Shown here: positions 35,563-47,235 of the stretch, piece after piece
How the letters are laid out: every line of letters starts with the position of its first letter
Numbering within the stretch: position 1 is the first letter of the stretch
From: Delphinus delphis
Lineage: Eukaryota; Chordata; Mammalia; Artiodactyla; Delphinidae
Direction of reading: 5' to 3'
Length of the DNA stretch: 64,000 nt
NCBI RefSeq assembly: GCF_949987515.2
Contig: NC_082700.1
Span: forward strand, 34,807,380 to 34,871,379
Translations under genes and position numbers: made by a program
The notes under the pieces: model-generated
The model's input: the letters and a program-made list of their open reading frames with translations, nothing else
Database searches by the model: none
What the model was told of the DNA's origin: nothing

Positions 35563-36000
35563 GCAGGTTTGGTTTGCTGATCAGATTAATGAAAATAAAC
35601 TCTTCCTCTGGGACGAAGGTTGGACAGGCTTAATTTGCAACCCATTATAAATACTGGGGTTTCCTAAATTTGGGGTTCTCTAACCTTATGCACTCCTATT
35701 CTGTGCACAGCCCATATCCAGACTGCTATGCATTGTCCCTATGGGACTTGAGTTACAAGAAAGACCAGTGACAAGAAGTAGTCCATGCTACCTGCTGTGT
35801 TGTGACCAAAGGTTGTTCTGTCCTCTGCAGTATCCAAGAGAAGGTGGCTAACTAACCTGTTAGCTTAGCAATAGGGTAAAATCTCATACATTTCACTGTT
35901 ATTCAGGCAAAGTAGAAAGTTCATGAGGTACATTGGAATGAATCATATATAGTAAATATATTGATAGTTTTGTTAAATATTTGTGGCAAAAGATTTAAAA
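35563..36000. other. Unassigned, repeat-like
   Basis: Less AT-rich than its surroundings, with 'tgtgttgtgaccaaaggttg' and 'tctgtcctctgcagtatcc' near 35800. The texture suggests an old LTR, but I cannot name a family. Confidence 0.25.
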
Positions 36001-37227
36001 AATTTGGCCACACTAAAACTACTATTTTTTCTTCTTCTTGTGACCTTTTGAAATGGGGCTAGTATAACTTTTTTTTTATTTCAACAATTTGGATTTTCTC
36101 TAACTCACAATTTGATGTTTAACAAATTCCTAATGTTGTCTCTATCTTATTTGTATTTTTCTATATATGATTGAATTTTTCATGATTACAGAAGTAGTAA
36201 CTATCCTAGAAAATTAGAGAATGTAAAGATAATTTTAAGAAGAACATAGTATTTTAAAATTAACACCAGAAGAAATAAATATTAATTTATTTGTATATTT
36301 ACATATAGTGTTTATCTTTTTTATTATCATTGTGATCATTACTCACATACAATTATGCATTGTTCTATAGCCCTGGATTTAATATTAGTTTTCTCCACAG
36401 GTGATATTGAGAAACGTCTAGGTCCTCTGGGAGCCGTTTTGTAGAATAAGTAGCTGGGAAGCAATTTGTTCCAATGGAAGAAGGCTGTAAAATAAGCTTT
36501 GCTGAATAACAAAATCCCAAGTTTTGGAAGAAATGACCATTCTCAATTTAGTATATTTCCTGTTACTCTGGTTTTTTCCTACTCTCATCCTTCACGGTTT
36601 CATCCCTCTAATGCACACAACAAGGAAATTATTAATATTCAAAAGATGTCAAACAAATATATAAAAATATTGTTCGATATTCTCCTAATTGACATTAATA
36701 CAAGTGGAGACAGAAAGATTCTCTCTGATTGCAGCATATACCACAGCAAATTTTGTAATTTAGAAGGTTTAAACATATTAGCATATGTTTAAACATATTA
36801 GCATATTAACCCATCCATAACAGTTACCCAATTGGCAACATGCTCTGTAGTAAAAGAGCAGCATTGCGTCCTCGTGTAAACAGAAACACCACAGTCACGT
36901 GATTGGTTGAGATGCTGTTACCCACTGTCAGAATGGCAATATCCAACAGAACTGTGACTATGAGGTCCTGCTTCAAATAAGGTGGGGTAAGTGGAATTGG
37001 ACCAACTTTCCTGAAAAAAAACTCCTGACAACTATTTTAGGAAAACAATAATCTGAAGACACTGGAGAGTGAGCAAAACATACAGAAGCAGGAAAGGAAC
37101 TGATACTTGGAAGAAAAAAAGGGCAGAAAAATATAAAAGCAAACTTTGTATGAAAATAAGTCATTTGCAAGGCAATTTAACTGGAAAGAAGATAGTCTTC
37201 TCAAGAAATATATACAGCTGCAAAAGA
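36001..37227. other. Nothing recognised except a 20-bp tandem duplication
   Basis: No open frame beyond ~97 codons and no named repeat. See 36767-36806. Confidence 0.55.
36767..36806. repeat. Perfect 20-bp tandem duplication
   Basis: 'gtttaaacatattagcatat' occurs twice head to tail (36767-36786, 36787-36806). Confidence 0.97.
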
Positions 37228-37445
37228 TAAATTCACACCACTATCTCATACCATACACAAAATTAACTCTAAATCGATCATACACCTCAATCTAAGAGCT
37301 TAAAGTAGAGATATTTTAGAGTAAATGATAGAAGAAAATCTTTGTGGCAAAAAAGAAAAGTTGACCAGATTTACATCATCATATTATTATTTTTTTCCTG
37401 GTAAAAAACACCATGAAGAAAGTGAAAAGATAAGCCACGGATGGC
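37228..37445 (+). mobile_element. Old L1 ORF2 fragment, plus strand
   Basis: 'taccatacacaaaattaact' near 37249, 'atgatagaagaaaatctttg' near 37326 and 'gtgaaaagataagccacgg' near 37422 follow the order of the late ORF2 region of L1. Heavily decayed, with a deletion between the last two. Confidence 0.75.
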
Positions 37446-37950
37446 TTCTTCTTCTCCTCCCCACTCTGATTCTTGTTCCCCAATTCATATGCCTAAGAAC
37501 TCAATGATTTTCTTGTGTAAGAAAATATTCTGAACGTTAACATCCCAGTCAACATCCCAGACTACACTTGTGTGAAAGACCTCAACTTGAGGTAACTGCT
37601 TGAGGCAAGTCGATTTGTAAATTATTATAAATGTAATAACTGTGAGAGTCATTATTCGATTGTTGATTTAAGCTTCTAAGTTTTGGATTTTAAAGTATAT
37701 ATCTTAAAATAAGTGACAATAGTTTAGAATATAATGTTCAAAATAGCTTGCATACTGATATTTAGTTATATTTGTTTTATCTATTATAAAAATTAATGTA
37801 TGAAGTTGATATATACAAATAAATACTCATGTTTCTGTACATAGTATTCAAATTCCATAGAAGATATAGAATTATAAATTAATATATGATCAATTAGTTT
37901 ATTTTAAATTATGAGATATTCATCTGGGAGGGAATAAGACATTTTTCTTT
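37446..37950. other. Nothing recognised
   Basis: AT-rich, no gene or repeat seen. Confidence 0.6.
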
Positions 37951-38325
37951 TTTTTTTTAATTGAGGTAGAGTTGCTTTACAACGTTGTGTTAGTTTCTAC
38001 TGTACAGAGAAGTGAATCAGCTATATGTATACATATATACCCTCTTTTTTGGATTTCCTTCCCATTTAGGTCACCACAGAGCATTAAGTAGCATTGAGTA
38101 GAGTTCCCTGTGCTAGACAGCAGGTTCTCAGTAGTTTTCTATTTTATACATATTAATGTATAAGTGTAAATCCCAATCTCCCAATTCATCTCACCCTCCC
38201 CTTTCCCCCTTGGTGTCCATATGTTTGTTCTCTACATCTGTGTCTTTATTTCTGCCTTGCAAACAGGTTCATCTGTACCAGTTTTCTAGATTCCACATAT
38301 GTGTGTTAATATACGATATTTGCCT
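37951..38325 (-). mobile_element. 5'-truncated L1 3' end
   Basis: 'gagttgctttacaacgttgt' through 'ctagattccacatatgtgtg' is the same 3' UTR lineage as the L1 at 24590. A small internal repeat, 'agcattaagt'/'agcattgagt', lies near 38081-38100. Confidence 0.88.
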
Positions 38326-38766
38326 GGTTATTTTAAATCAAATCAAATCTTAAAACTTTATATATTAAGGCAATATTATATATTCCATGAGGCAAACTAT
38401 AATGTAAAAATACTGTCCATATGTAGCTTTATCTTCCTTAAGCTTAATTCACTAGCAATAATACAGCAACATTAAAAAGTTTATATTGCCTAAAATTGCA
38501 ATAAAAATGATGACTATAAATATATTGATAGCTGCTTAGAGATAGATAAATAAATAGGTAAATGTTCACTTTAAAAGAATGGCAAGGCTGGCTCTATTGG
38601 TGAATTAAAATAAATAGTACCGAGTAGGAAAAAAAGGGGCAAATATATGTATTAATTTATGTAACTACATATTTTAAAAACACATAAAATATATTTTCTG
38701 AGGACTAGTGTGGGACATGTTAAGACAGTGCTTTTATTTAAACTTCTCACTGCCTTAAAATAAGAT
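38326..38766. other. Nothing recognised
   Basis: AT-rich flank of the CHR-2 SINE. Confidence 0.6.
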
Positions 38767-39002
38767 TAAAATAAAATTATTGGGACTTCCCTGGCCGTCC
38801 AGTGGTTGGGACTTCACCTTCCAATGGGGAGGTGTGGGTTCAATCCGTGGTCGGAGAGCTGGGATCCCACCTGCCTCGGGGCCGGGGAGCCAAGGCATAA
38901 AACAGAAGCGATGTTACAGTGAATTCAATAAGGACTTCAAGGATGGTCCGCATTAAAAAGAAATCTTAAAAAAAAAAAAAGAATGTATAAAATAAAATTA
39001 TT
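38767..39002 (+). mobile_element. CHR-2 type SINE with perfect 15-bp target duplications
   Basis: tRNA-like head 'gggacttccctggccgtcca', then 'gtgggttcaatccgtggtc' (B-box position), then the CHR-2 body with 'aggcataaaacagaagcg' and an A-tail at ~38967-38980. Flanks 'taaaataaaattatt' at 38767-38781 and 38988-39002 are identical. This type is shared by whales, hippos and ruminants in related forms (established), so it should be older than the CHR-1 copies. Confidence 0.92.
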
Positions 39003-40160
39003 CCCAGGGTTTTAAAATAAGACTTTTTTTGTAAATGGCACAGAACACCTTCTGGTCTATATTAGGTAAATTTGTGATGAGAAATGCATATTACTAAGAT
39101 TAATTTAACCTATTCAGTTACATATTTGTTATTTCATTAGTTAGATAAAAAACATATAGTTTGATAGCAATTTCATCTTTCTGAGATAGTATGTAAAAAA
39201 TAAAGTAGCACAGGATTAGCAATATAATCAAGAATCATAACAGTGAAACAATAGAGCATTATATTTTGTCTAACTACAATAAAGTTATTAATAAACATTT
39301 GTGTATGCAATCTAAAAAATGAAGAAACAGTGTAATGTTTTAAGCACATCACTAAATAAACCATGAAGGCAAATCAAAGTTTGCAGTTTACATTTAGCAA
39401 TAACAAATTCAGTCTAAACACAAATTCCCTTACCGGAAGGGACAAACTGATTTAACTTTGGTTTATATTATGATTTCATGTAAATATCTGAAAAAGTGAT
39501 ATTATAATAAAATATGGTATGTCAAAATAAAAATAGATTCAACATAAGGTTGAATTTATGTATGGAAGTGAATAGGTAAATCAAGAAATTTATCATCATT
39601 TTTAAGACTTGTCTCATAACACTTTTGTTACGGTGACACTCTAGTCACAATAATAGAGTCTATGCTGTGACAGTATAAGTAACAAATTATTTTCAGTTAT
39701 ATAATAATTTGGTTGATTTTTCATTTTTTAGATTGCATACACAAATGTTTATTAATAACTTTATTGTAGTCAGCCAAAGTATAATGCTCTTATGTTTCAC
39801 TGTTATGATTCATGGTTTTAGTACTAAGCCATATTAATTAATTGATTAAATATTAATGATAGAAGAGTCATTTCAATAAAGAGCAAGCATTGCTAATCCT
39901 TTAGTTAGGGCACAGAATTAGATTACAGTCAGCATAAATTCAGCACTATATTCTAATAAAATTCATGCTGATATTTAATTATGTATTATTTTAAGACTTC
40001 CTTCACATTTAAAACAAAGTTTAATATTAACTAAAGATCTTAAGTTTTAAGTGTCATAATATTGGTGTAAAGGTTTATATTTAATGAGCTAGACACATAA
40101 ATAGATGTAATACTACAATCCATTGTGATGTGTGTATGCATGCACAGAAACACAGACACA

Positions 40161-40199
<39 letters not shown>

Positions 40200-41657
40200 C
40201 ATTTGGCTGAACAGAAGTAAAATGTTGGCAACAGAAATTGGATATTTGCAAAATAACATAAATCGAGCAAATTCACACAACTATTAGTAATGGTACATTA
40301 TTTCTTATATTGTTTTTTGGATATATTTTAATATCCAAGTAACAGGAGGTCCAACTAAATGTGACTTAACAACAAAAATGGAATGTTTTTATATGTACTT
40401 AACCAGATTTCCAGGACAATAGAATTGGTATAGCAGCTTAAAAATATCAAGACTTAGGCTCTTGATTCTTCCACTTAGCCATCTCTTCTGTATTTGCTTT
40501 TGTCCTCAGGCTTGTATCCTCATCACCGCAAGAAAGTTGCAGAAGCCTGAGGCATCATGTGTTCTTAGAAGTTCACTGAAAGACATGAAGAAATATAATT
40601 TTTCCTCTTCTGTCTTCCTCTTTGTAATATGGAAAGTTATATTTCCTATTAACTTCTCCAGTGACTTCTCCTTATAACTGATTAATGAGAATTTAGTCAT
40701 GCATTCACCCTTAATCCAATTCAAGTCCAAGAGGAATGGTATTATTACAACTGGTTAGTATTGTTTAAGGTTCATCCTCCAAGGTCAGGCACACAGCAAT
40801 TCTCTTTCTGAACATATTACAGTCTGATGTCTGAGGAAACTCAGCAAAAAGGAAGGTGAATGGCAGATGGTGGATATTGGGTAATATGCCAGGATGAGCT
40901 AGTAAGCAAATCCCAAAGTGTGCTGCAAAATACAAGATTTATTAGAATTACAAGATGTTACAAAGTTAAGTGAAAACCTAGGGAAGAAATTTCAGAAGGG
41001 CATGATGGTAAATAAAGCAATTTCTGAATCCAAACCTGACAGATTTGGCCAAAACATCATAGACATATAAGGCAAATTCAAACTGAGAGTGTTTATTTTA
41101 GTGGGAACAAAACACCTCCCTTCAGTAATAGAAGTGATTCTACTATATAGATCCACTATCAAAAACTGTAAAAAGTATGAAACTTTAACTGCCTTAAAAA
41201 TGGCCACTTAGGCTGGCACACTTTCATGGATGGTGAAGACATGAGACTTATGTCTTACTACTACTAACATTAGTAGTAACCAATGGGTATTTTTTCCTAA
41301 ACTGCAGTTCTCACTGGGGAATGCAAAAAGGACCAGATGACATTTGCACACACACTGGATTGGTGTTGAAGTAGAATAAACCTCAATTTAGGAAACCTAA
41401 CTCTTTTATCATAGAAAATAAGCAAAACTGCTCTTTGCTCCAATACCTAACTTCCAAAGCTATAAATAAACCTGTCCTTTGCTTTATTATGATATAATTT
41501 TTCCAGCATTGTTGGCTATAAAAGCATTCATGAAAAGGTAGTCCTGACAAAAGTGCAGTCAGTTCCTTATTCACAAGATAGAAGAGTGAAAAACCTATGT
41601 AGAATCATCTTTCAACAATGTTCAATGCCTCACTTCTCAATATGTCCTGGTAAATTT
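39003..41657. other. AT-rich stretch; (CA)n and one unassigned repeat-like segment
   Basis: No gene. 40285-40690 has the look of an old interspersed element ('tcctcatcaccgcaagaaag' and 'cagaagcctgaggcatcatg'), not named. 40960-41640, downstream of the minus-strand env relic, is where its 3' LTR would lie ('aaaataaacactctcagttt' on the minus strand near 41080-41105 could be a polyadenylation region). That is weak inference. Confidence 0.4.
40162..40197. repeat. (CA)n microsatellite
   Basis: 36 bases of uninterrupted alternating AC. Confidence 0.96.
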
Positions 41658-42700
41658 TTACAAAAGTATGTCACTGTGTTGGCCACTCTGATTAACTGAC
41701 TGACAAAATCTGGGACAAAGCCACCATATTTCTCTCATACAGTGTTTAATTAAAACTACTAGCAGCAGGACAACAAACAGTAGGATTAGACTAACAAGAA
41801 GTATTGACTTCAACCATGCTTTCCAGGGTCTCAGAGTCAACCGGCTGTTTAATTCCAATACACTGTCAGGGTTCAGGTGGCTCCTTAAGTTTATGTATTG
41901 ACCTTTGTACTTGTTCCAAGGAATAAGTCCACTTGGAGTAGGAATTATTAGCAATTTTACACACTGCATCTTGACTCACAAGGAGAAGGACTAGGACAAT
42001 TCCATCATTTATAACATCCCTGGCCAGTGAGTAAAAGTAGACATGAATGATCTGAGGTAGTATCAATAATTCTTTCAGATAGTCAGGGACACATTTTATA
42101 ACAACTTTTCTGTTTGCATAGCCTCCATTCTAGAAATAACAGCCCAAAATATGCACAAAAATAATGAGCCAGTTATACCTCCAGTAAGTTCCTCTGAGTA
42201 ACCAAGGGTAGTCACATTTTAAAGAAATATCTGTAGTCATCTGAGATTTACATGATTTACTGTTGATGTTTACTTAGATACTTGACGGTCCCTTATAAAC
42301 TCCTCCAAAGTATAAGTTGTTGTGTTTTCAAGACTAAGTTAATAACCGGCTTCCACACAGAAAGTGTAAGTCCCAAGGGTACCCTTGTTAGCCTTGAAAA
42401 CAAAGTGTTGTTAAAATTGTTGGGGGTTTTCAAATGTGACCTACATTAATAAAGGTGCATAGGTTGACATTGCCTTAAATTTTAGGGTTTCATATTGTTT
42501 GAATAATTGATTGTAGTCTTTGTTTTTGAGGAGACTGAGTTAAGGCAGACAGTACAATCTGTCCTGTTAGTGTATACTACCAAATGGATGGAATTCTTCT
42601 GCCTCAAAGAAAGTCTGACCCATGCTTTCAGAAATGGAGACTTGGAAATATTGAAAGGTATTTATGTATTTTTTGTTGGAAGTGCAGTATCTGGGGTCCT
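41658..42700 (-). pseudogene. Endogenous retrovirus env relic
   Basis: Three parts of an env protein read on the minus strand in the expected order, each in a different or interrupted frame. 'NRTDCTVCLN' at ~42563-42540 fits the N-glycosylated CxxC motif of a surface subunit. 'LLLVSQDAVCKIANNS' at ~41985-41940 fits the region next to the CX6CC motif, with the paired cysteines lost. 'WLKSILLVSLILLFVVLLLV', with 'VLIKHC' after it, at 41816-41742 is a membrane anchor plus the start of a cytoplasmic tail. The distance from CxxC to the second motif (~570 bases) is close to that in class I env genes. Many stops; no function is possible. Family not identified; gag and pol were not seen. Confidence 0.55.
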
Positions 42701-44546
42701 CAGTATCTGTGTCTTATAGATTTCTACTTAGAAATGAGGAGAATGGCAATCAAATCATGGTGAGAGCTGTCTGGTCAGTGATGGCCAACACAGCAGTCCA
42801 TTGAACTCAAGGTTTCCGTAACATTTTAGGAAATCTACAGTAGGGCATTTTTTGTTCATTAAGAAGATTCCAGGGGCTGTTATAAAAAAGATACAAATTA
42901 TTACTGAAAACCAACCTTCCCACTGCTTTCGATTTCTGTGGTATTCCCTTTCCAGGTGCCAAAGTTGTTTTCCTATACTATCACAAAATTTGTCTCATTA
43001 CAGTAAAAATAACATTACCTTAAAAAATTAATCTCAGACCCACATCTTTAATTTGGAAGGGTCAGGTGCAAGAGGGATGAAAGCATATCTTACAAATTAT
43101 ACAGAAATACTTTATATTCCACAATTTTACTTACATTGGACACTGGAGCAGGCCTTGTCAACAGTGTACTCAACTCAGTGGTCAATATCCTTATGATTGG
43201 GGCCCTGTCAATCCAAGAAGGTAATCTAGACTGTTGATCCAGAATTAAGGTTGAATCTCCTAGTCTCACATTTTATCTTGCTGAGATTTGGAGGTTACAG
43301 CAATCAGGCTGGTCCGGGGTTGGTCTTAATGGAAAGAGAGAAGCGTGGTCCAGAAATGCTCGGGGCAGAACACTAAATTTTCTAAAATTCTTTATAACCT
43401 TCTATCCCTTTTGTCTTCATCTTTAACCACATATTGACCAAGAGGAGAAGATCTCTTTCTTGGGACAGTCACATTCGATGACCAACCTGCCTTCCTAAAA
43501 TGTTTATGTCAAGAGGAGCTGCTGGAAAGAGAATCAGAAATGCCTTTGAGTCCATTTTGAGGAGGCTTTTCAACAATGCTGTGGTGCCTATGGAATGTGT
43601 TTTGGGAATAATCAATTAAATATCTTGATTAACAGCCCATTGTTGAATGACTCATGATAAAAGGCACTTCATTACATGAAAATGATCAGGAAAACTGAGA
43701 ATATGGCACAAATTCATTCATAGGGTTAAAATGATGTGTCAAGAGTCAGCTGACCAGAATGAAAGAACATTCCTGATCTATGAGTAATACAAATATGACT
43801 TTTTGAGATGAGTTATTTTTAAATTGATCTGACTTTTACCTTAGGGTTCTTTCTTCATCTTTCTCTCCACAAACACATAAATATTTCAATGATAAAACTG
43901 AAAAGAAAAAAATGCATGTTTTGACAATTGAGGTAGATATGTGTATGTAGATTCTTTTTGCAGAGGAGAAATAATTGATAAAAATATTTCCTTTGAAGCC
44001 ATACAACTGATAATATAAAAGAGACTTGGCTAGAAGTTAGATTCAAATAGATATTCAAAACTTTATTGAGTGATTGTATACTTGCCCAACAATATTTTAT
44101 TGGTCAAGAATACAAATATTTAATCTTTTACATTTAACCATTTTATATCATATATTTTGGGATTACATTAAACATATTTTACAACCAGTACTGTAAAGCA
44201 GAGAGACCAATAAGAAAGAACACACCGATCATTCAAAATAGATATCAGCTATGAGAAACAAGTCAGCTGTACTGGTGAGTACTAGCTCATATGTATTCAG
44301 GATGGCCAGAAAATACTCATTTATGTAGACACAATCTTCTGGTAATTTGGAGTGATGATTTGCTTCACTGATGAATCTTAACTATCAATCTGATGGAAAC
44401 TATTTTTAGCATCCCAGAAATATTCATGGCAAAATATCATTGGTATAATGTACTTGATGACACTGAAATTTAGAAGCTTGATGTTACAGGGAAATAACAC
44501 TTCAGGTGATATTTTAATTCTTATTAATGATCTAATATGACCAGAG
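42701..44546. other. Unassigned, possibly the 5' part of env and provirus flank
   Basis: 42700-43500 lies upstream (sense of the env relic) and may carry more decayed retroviral sequence, but no motif is readable. 43500-44546 shows nothing recognised. Confidence 0.4.
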
Positions 44547-44547
44547 C

Positions 44548-44591
<44 letters not shown>

Positions 44592-44794
44592 ATGCGGGCC
44601 TCTCACTGTTGTGGCCTCTCACTGTTGTGGCCTCTCCCATTGTGGAGCACAGGCTCTGGACGCACAGGCTCAGCGGCCATGGCTCACGGGCCCAGCTGCT
44701 CCGCGGCATGTGGGATCTTCCCGGACCGCGGCACGAACCCTGCATCGGCAGGCAGACCCTCAACCACTGCGCCACCAGGGAAGCCCATGATTTG
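44547..44794 (-). mobile_element. CHR-1 type SINE with 35-nt tail and internal duplication
   Basis: Antisense: 35 uninterrupted T (44552-44586), body, and head ending 'gccaccagggaagccc' at 44786. Short duplication 'catgattt' at 44547-44554 and 44786-44793. The body contains a 16-bp tandem duplication, 'cctctcactgttgtgg' at 44599-44614 and 44615-44630, absent from the other copies here. 'tgtgtctcc'-type sequence before the head is shortened relative to other copies (near 44735). Confidence 0.92.
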
Positions 44795-45849
44795 TTTTTA
44801 TATTGATTTTACTTTTTCTTGGATTCTTGCTTACTTGCAAAGGGATGTCTCATTGAAAATTGTGTGTCTATGTGAACTTACAGCAAACAATTTGATGCAT
44901 TCTAATCAAAGCTTTCATACTGCTGTAATATCTGCATAATAAAAAAGTCATTTAGACAGAATAAAATACCCAAAAAGTAAAATTGTATTTTCAATTTAGA
45001 CAAATGGGCATGAAAAGAATTCACAGTATGTAGAGATAGGAAAAGTTTTTGTTACAGACCTTTAGAAAGCCTTAAAATCTTTTGCAAATTTGTATCCAAA
45101 TGATAATGAATGTGGGTGGTAGTATGCAAACAACATATTTTATTCTCATTTGTTCTGAAAAAATGCATTTTAATAAATAGCACAATAAGAATATTGGAAC
45201 CTCATATAAAATCAATCATGTATTAAGATATTTACAATCAGACCCAGAAAAAAGAAGTTAGTTTCTGCTACTCTGGCTCTGGCAGTCATTAAATAGCAAG
45301 TCATATACAAATGTGCAAATTATCTATCAGGTTCTTTTACACAGCTCTTTTATATGCAGTGCCAGTAAATTCAGAGGACCATCAAAAGGATTCAGGGAAT
45401 ATGTTTATAAAAATGCAAAAAGTACTTTGAATATTTTTACATGAATAATATATCTTTTGCCATTTTTAAATGGATTTTATAGAGAAAATACAATCTTTCT
45501 ATTCTATAGATATACATATATGAATATCTTTATAATCAGAAATGTATGCTTAGATGTTTGATTGTAGGTATTTTACTGGATAAAGTTGTGTTAAGACACC
45601 ATTACTATGCTAAATGTTATTTCATTATTAAATTCAGAATTATAAGAAACTTCCTCTTGTTTTATTTAATCTGTTACAATTTGTGTCCTTAGGCAAATTA
45701 AAATATTTTAATAGTCTCATAATTTTTACCTAATTTTCCTTGTTTGAAGAAAAATTTCCACAAATGCTTTATGGATGAATTTTCTGTAATTAATCCTGAG
45801 AATCAGATCCTAGGAAAGATATTAATAAGATTTAGTGTCATGAAATAGT
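44795..45849. other. AT-rich stretch, nothing recognised
   Basis: No gene or named repeat seen. Confidence 0.6.
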
Positions 45850-45966
45850 AACCCTGAATTGAGTTCAAATGTCTGTCTTTGACCGATGAGGTAGCTGTGT
45901 GACCTTGGACAAAAATCACTTAATAGGTACTTTTCTAATTTTTGTCACTTTTTATATGAGGGAATG
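45850..45966 (+). mobile_element. MIR SINE
   Basis: 'gaggtagctgtgtgaccttg' followed by 'gacaaaaatcacttaa' is the MIR core in sense orientation. Confidence 0.75.
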
Positions 45967-46739
45967 TATCATAATATATCTAAACTTCTATTCTTTTTAG
46001 TTCTAAATCATGAATGGGTGTCAAATGCTTAACAACCTCTTTAGAGTTATGGCTTAAATATATCAATATTTCAGTAATAGTTCAATTCCCTATCTTGGCC
46101 TAAAATACATTTGCATTATGTAAAAGTAGTAAAGCAATAAAGAAAGAGGATAATTCCACCTTCCATCTATATGGCAAACGTTTTTTACTCTTTGAGGATA
46201 GAGAAATCACCAGTGGAGCTCCATGTCATGAAAACCAGGCATGATCTTTCCACCTTATTGACGCCTCTCAGCTATTTGACTAATTATAAGAATGATCCCA
46301 TAATTCCTAAGGAATATATATATGTTGTACTATTTAACACCATTGAATTCCATTAGGCAGATACGCCTTTGATATTTTGGAAAAACTGGTCTTCTGGGTT
46401 TCTACCAAAATATTTCTGTCTTGGGACTTCTCTGGATATGTGGAACAAATTCCCATGGATTTGTCCTGCAATTACTCCTTTAGACATTCTGACTTTTATC
46501 ACCCATGGAAACAGTTACCTGTCCTGATCTGTGAGTTTCCACACAGATTCACAACAAACATATTTATAAATAGCCACTCCAGTCAACTAATATTCTTGAC
46601 CACATGTTGCTCCTATGATGACTATCAATCTTAAAATATATTTATACTGAGTTTTGATTGGGAAGCAGTTTCCTTTCCTAAGGTTCTAAAATTAGCTATT
46701 AGTGAAGGCCTAGAACCTTCATGCTGTGATTGTTTATTC
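45967..46739. other. Nothing recognised
   Basis: No gene or named repeat; the longest open frame is ~85 codons. Confidence 0.6.
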
Positions 46740-46866
46740 AATGTCAGTCTTCTTAACTGGCCTGTAAACTCTGAGAATGAAAGATTTTCTGTCTTGTTCA
46801 TACTGTTCCACCTGAAGCTATAACAGTGCAAGTGTTAGATAAACATTTGTTGAATGAATGAATCAA
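46740..46866 (+). mobile_element. L2 LINE 3' end
   Basis: 'ctggcctgtaaactctgaga', 'tctgtcttgttcatactg' and 'aaacatttgttgaatgaatg' in order match the sense 3' end of L2. Confidence 0.75.
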
Positions 46867-47120
46867 CCTCGAAGAAGAAGTTCCAACAACAATCTATTCT
46901 TTAGATAGGTTCCACATTTTCCTTGAGTGATTCATATTCATAATGTTTTGTTGTTTTTGTTGCTGTCATTTCTGTGTGCTTCATTACTGATGTTGTAAAA
47001 TAGAAACCAGTGTAGACCCAAGTTTTTGGATAACCTTTATTTAGATAGTAATACAGAGAATTAATAAGATAATTCAATAAGAAATGATCATCCATATCAA
47101 ATTATCAAATTGTGATTTAA

Positions 47121-47235
47121 ATTGGTGAAACACACATTACATACATTAGCTCATTTTTCTCACAGTAACTTGTGTAGTGTAGATATTATTATCCTCTTGA
47201 TTTACTAAGCAATATTCAAATCTTTGAATATTTAG
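47121..47235 (-). mobile_element. MIR-type 3' tail, antisense
   Basis: 'ttagctcatttttctcacag' then 'tagatattattatcctcttg' resembles the antisense MIR 3' half. Weak. Confidence 0.45.

Noticed and set aside
41742..41816. Functional, domesticated env (syncytin-like) gene
   Set aside because: The membrane anchor looks intact, but the env region has several stops and frame changes and has lost the paired cysteines, so no full protein could be made.
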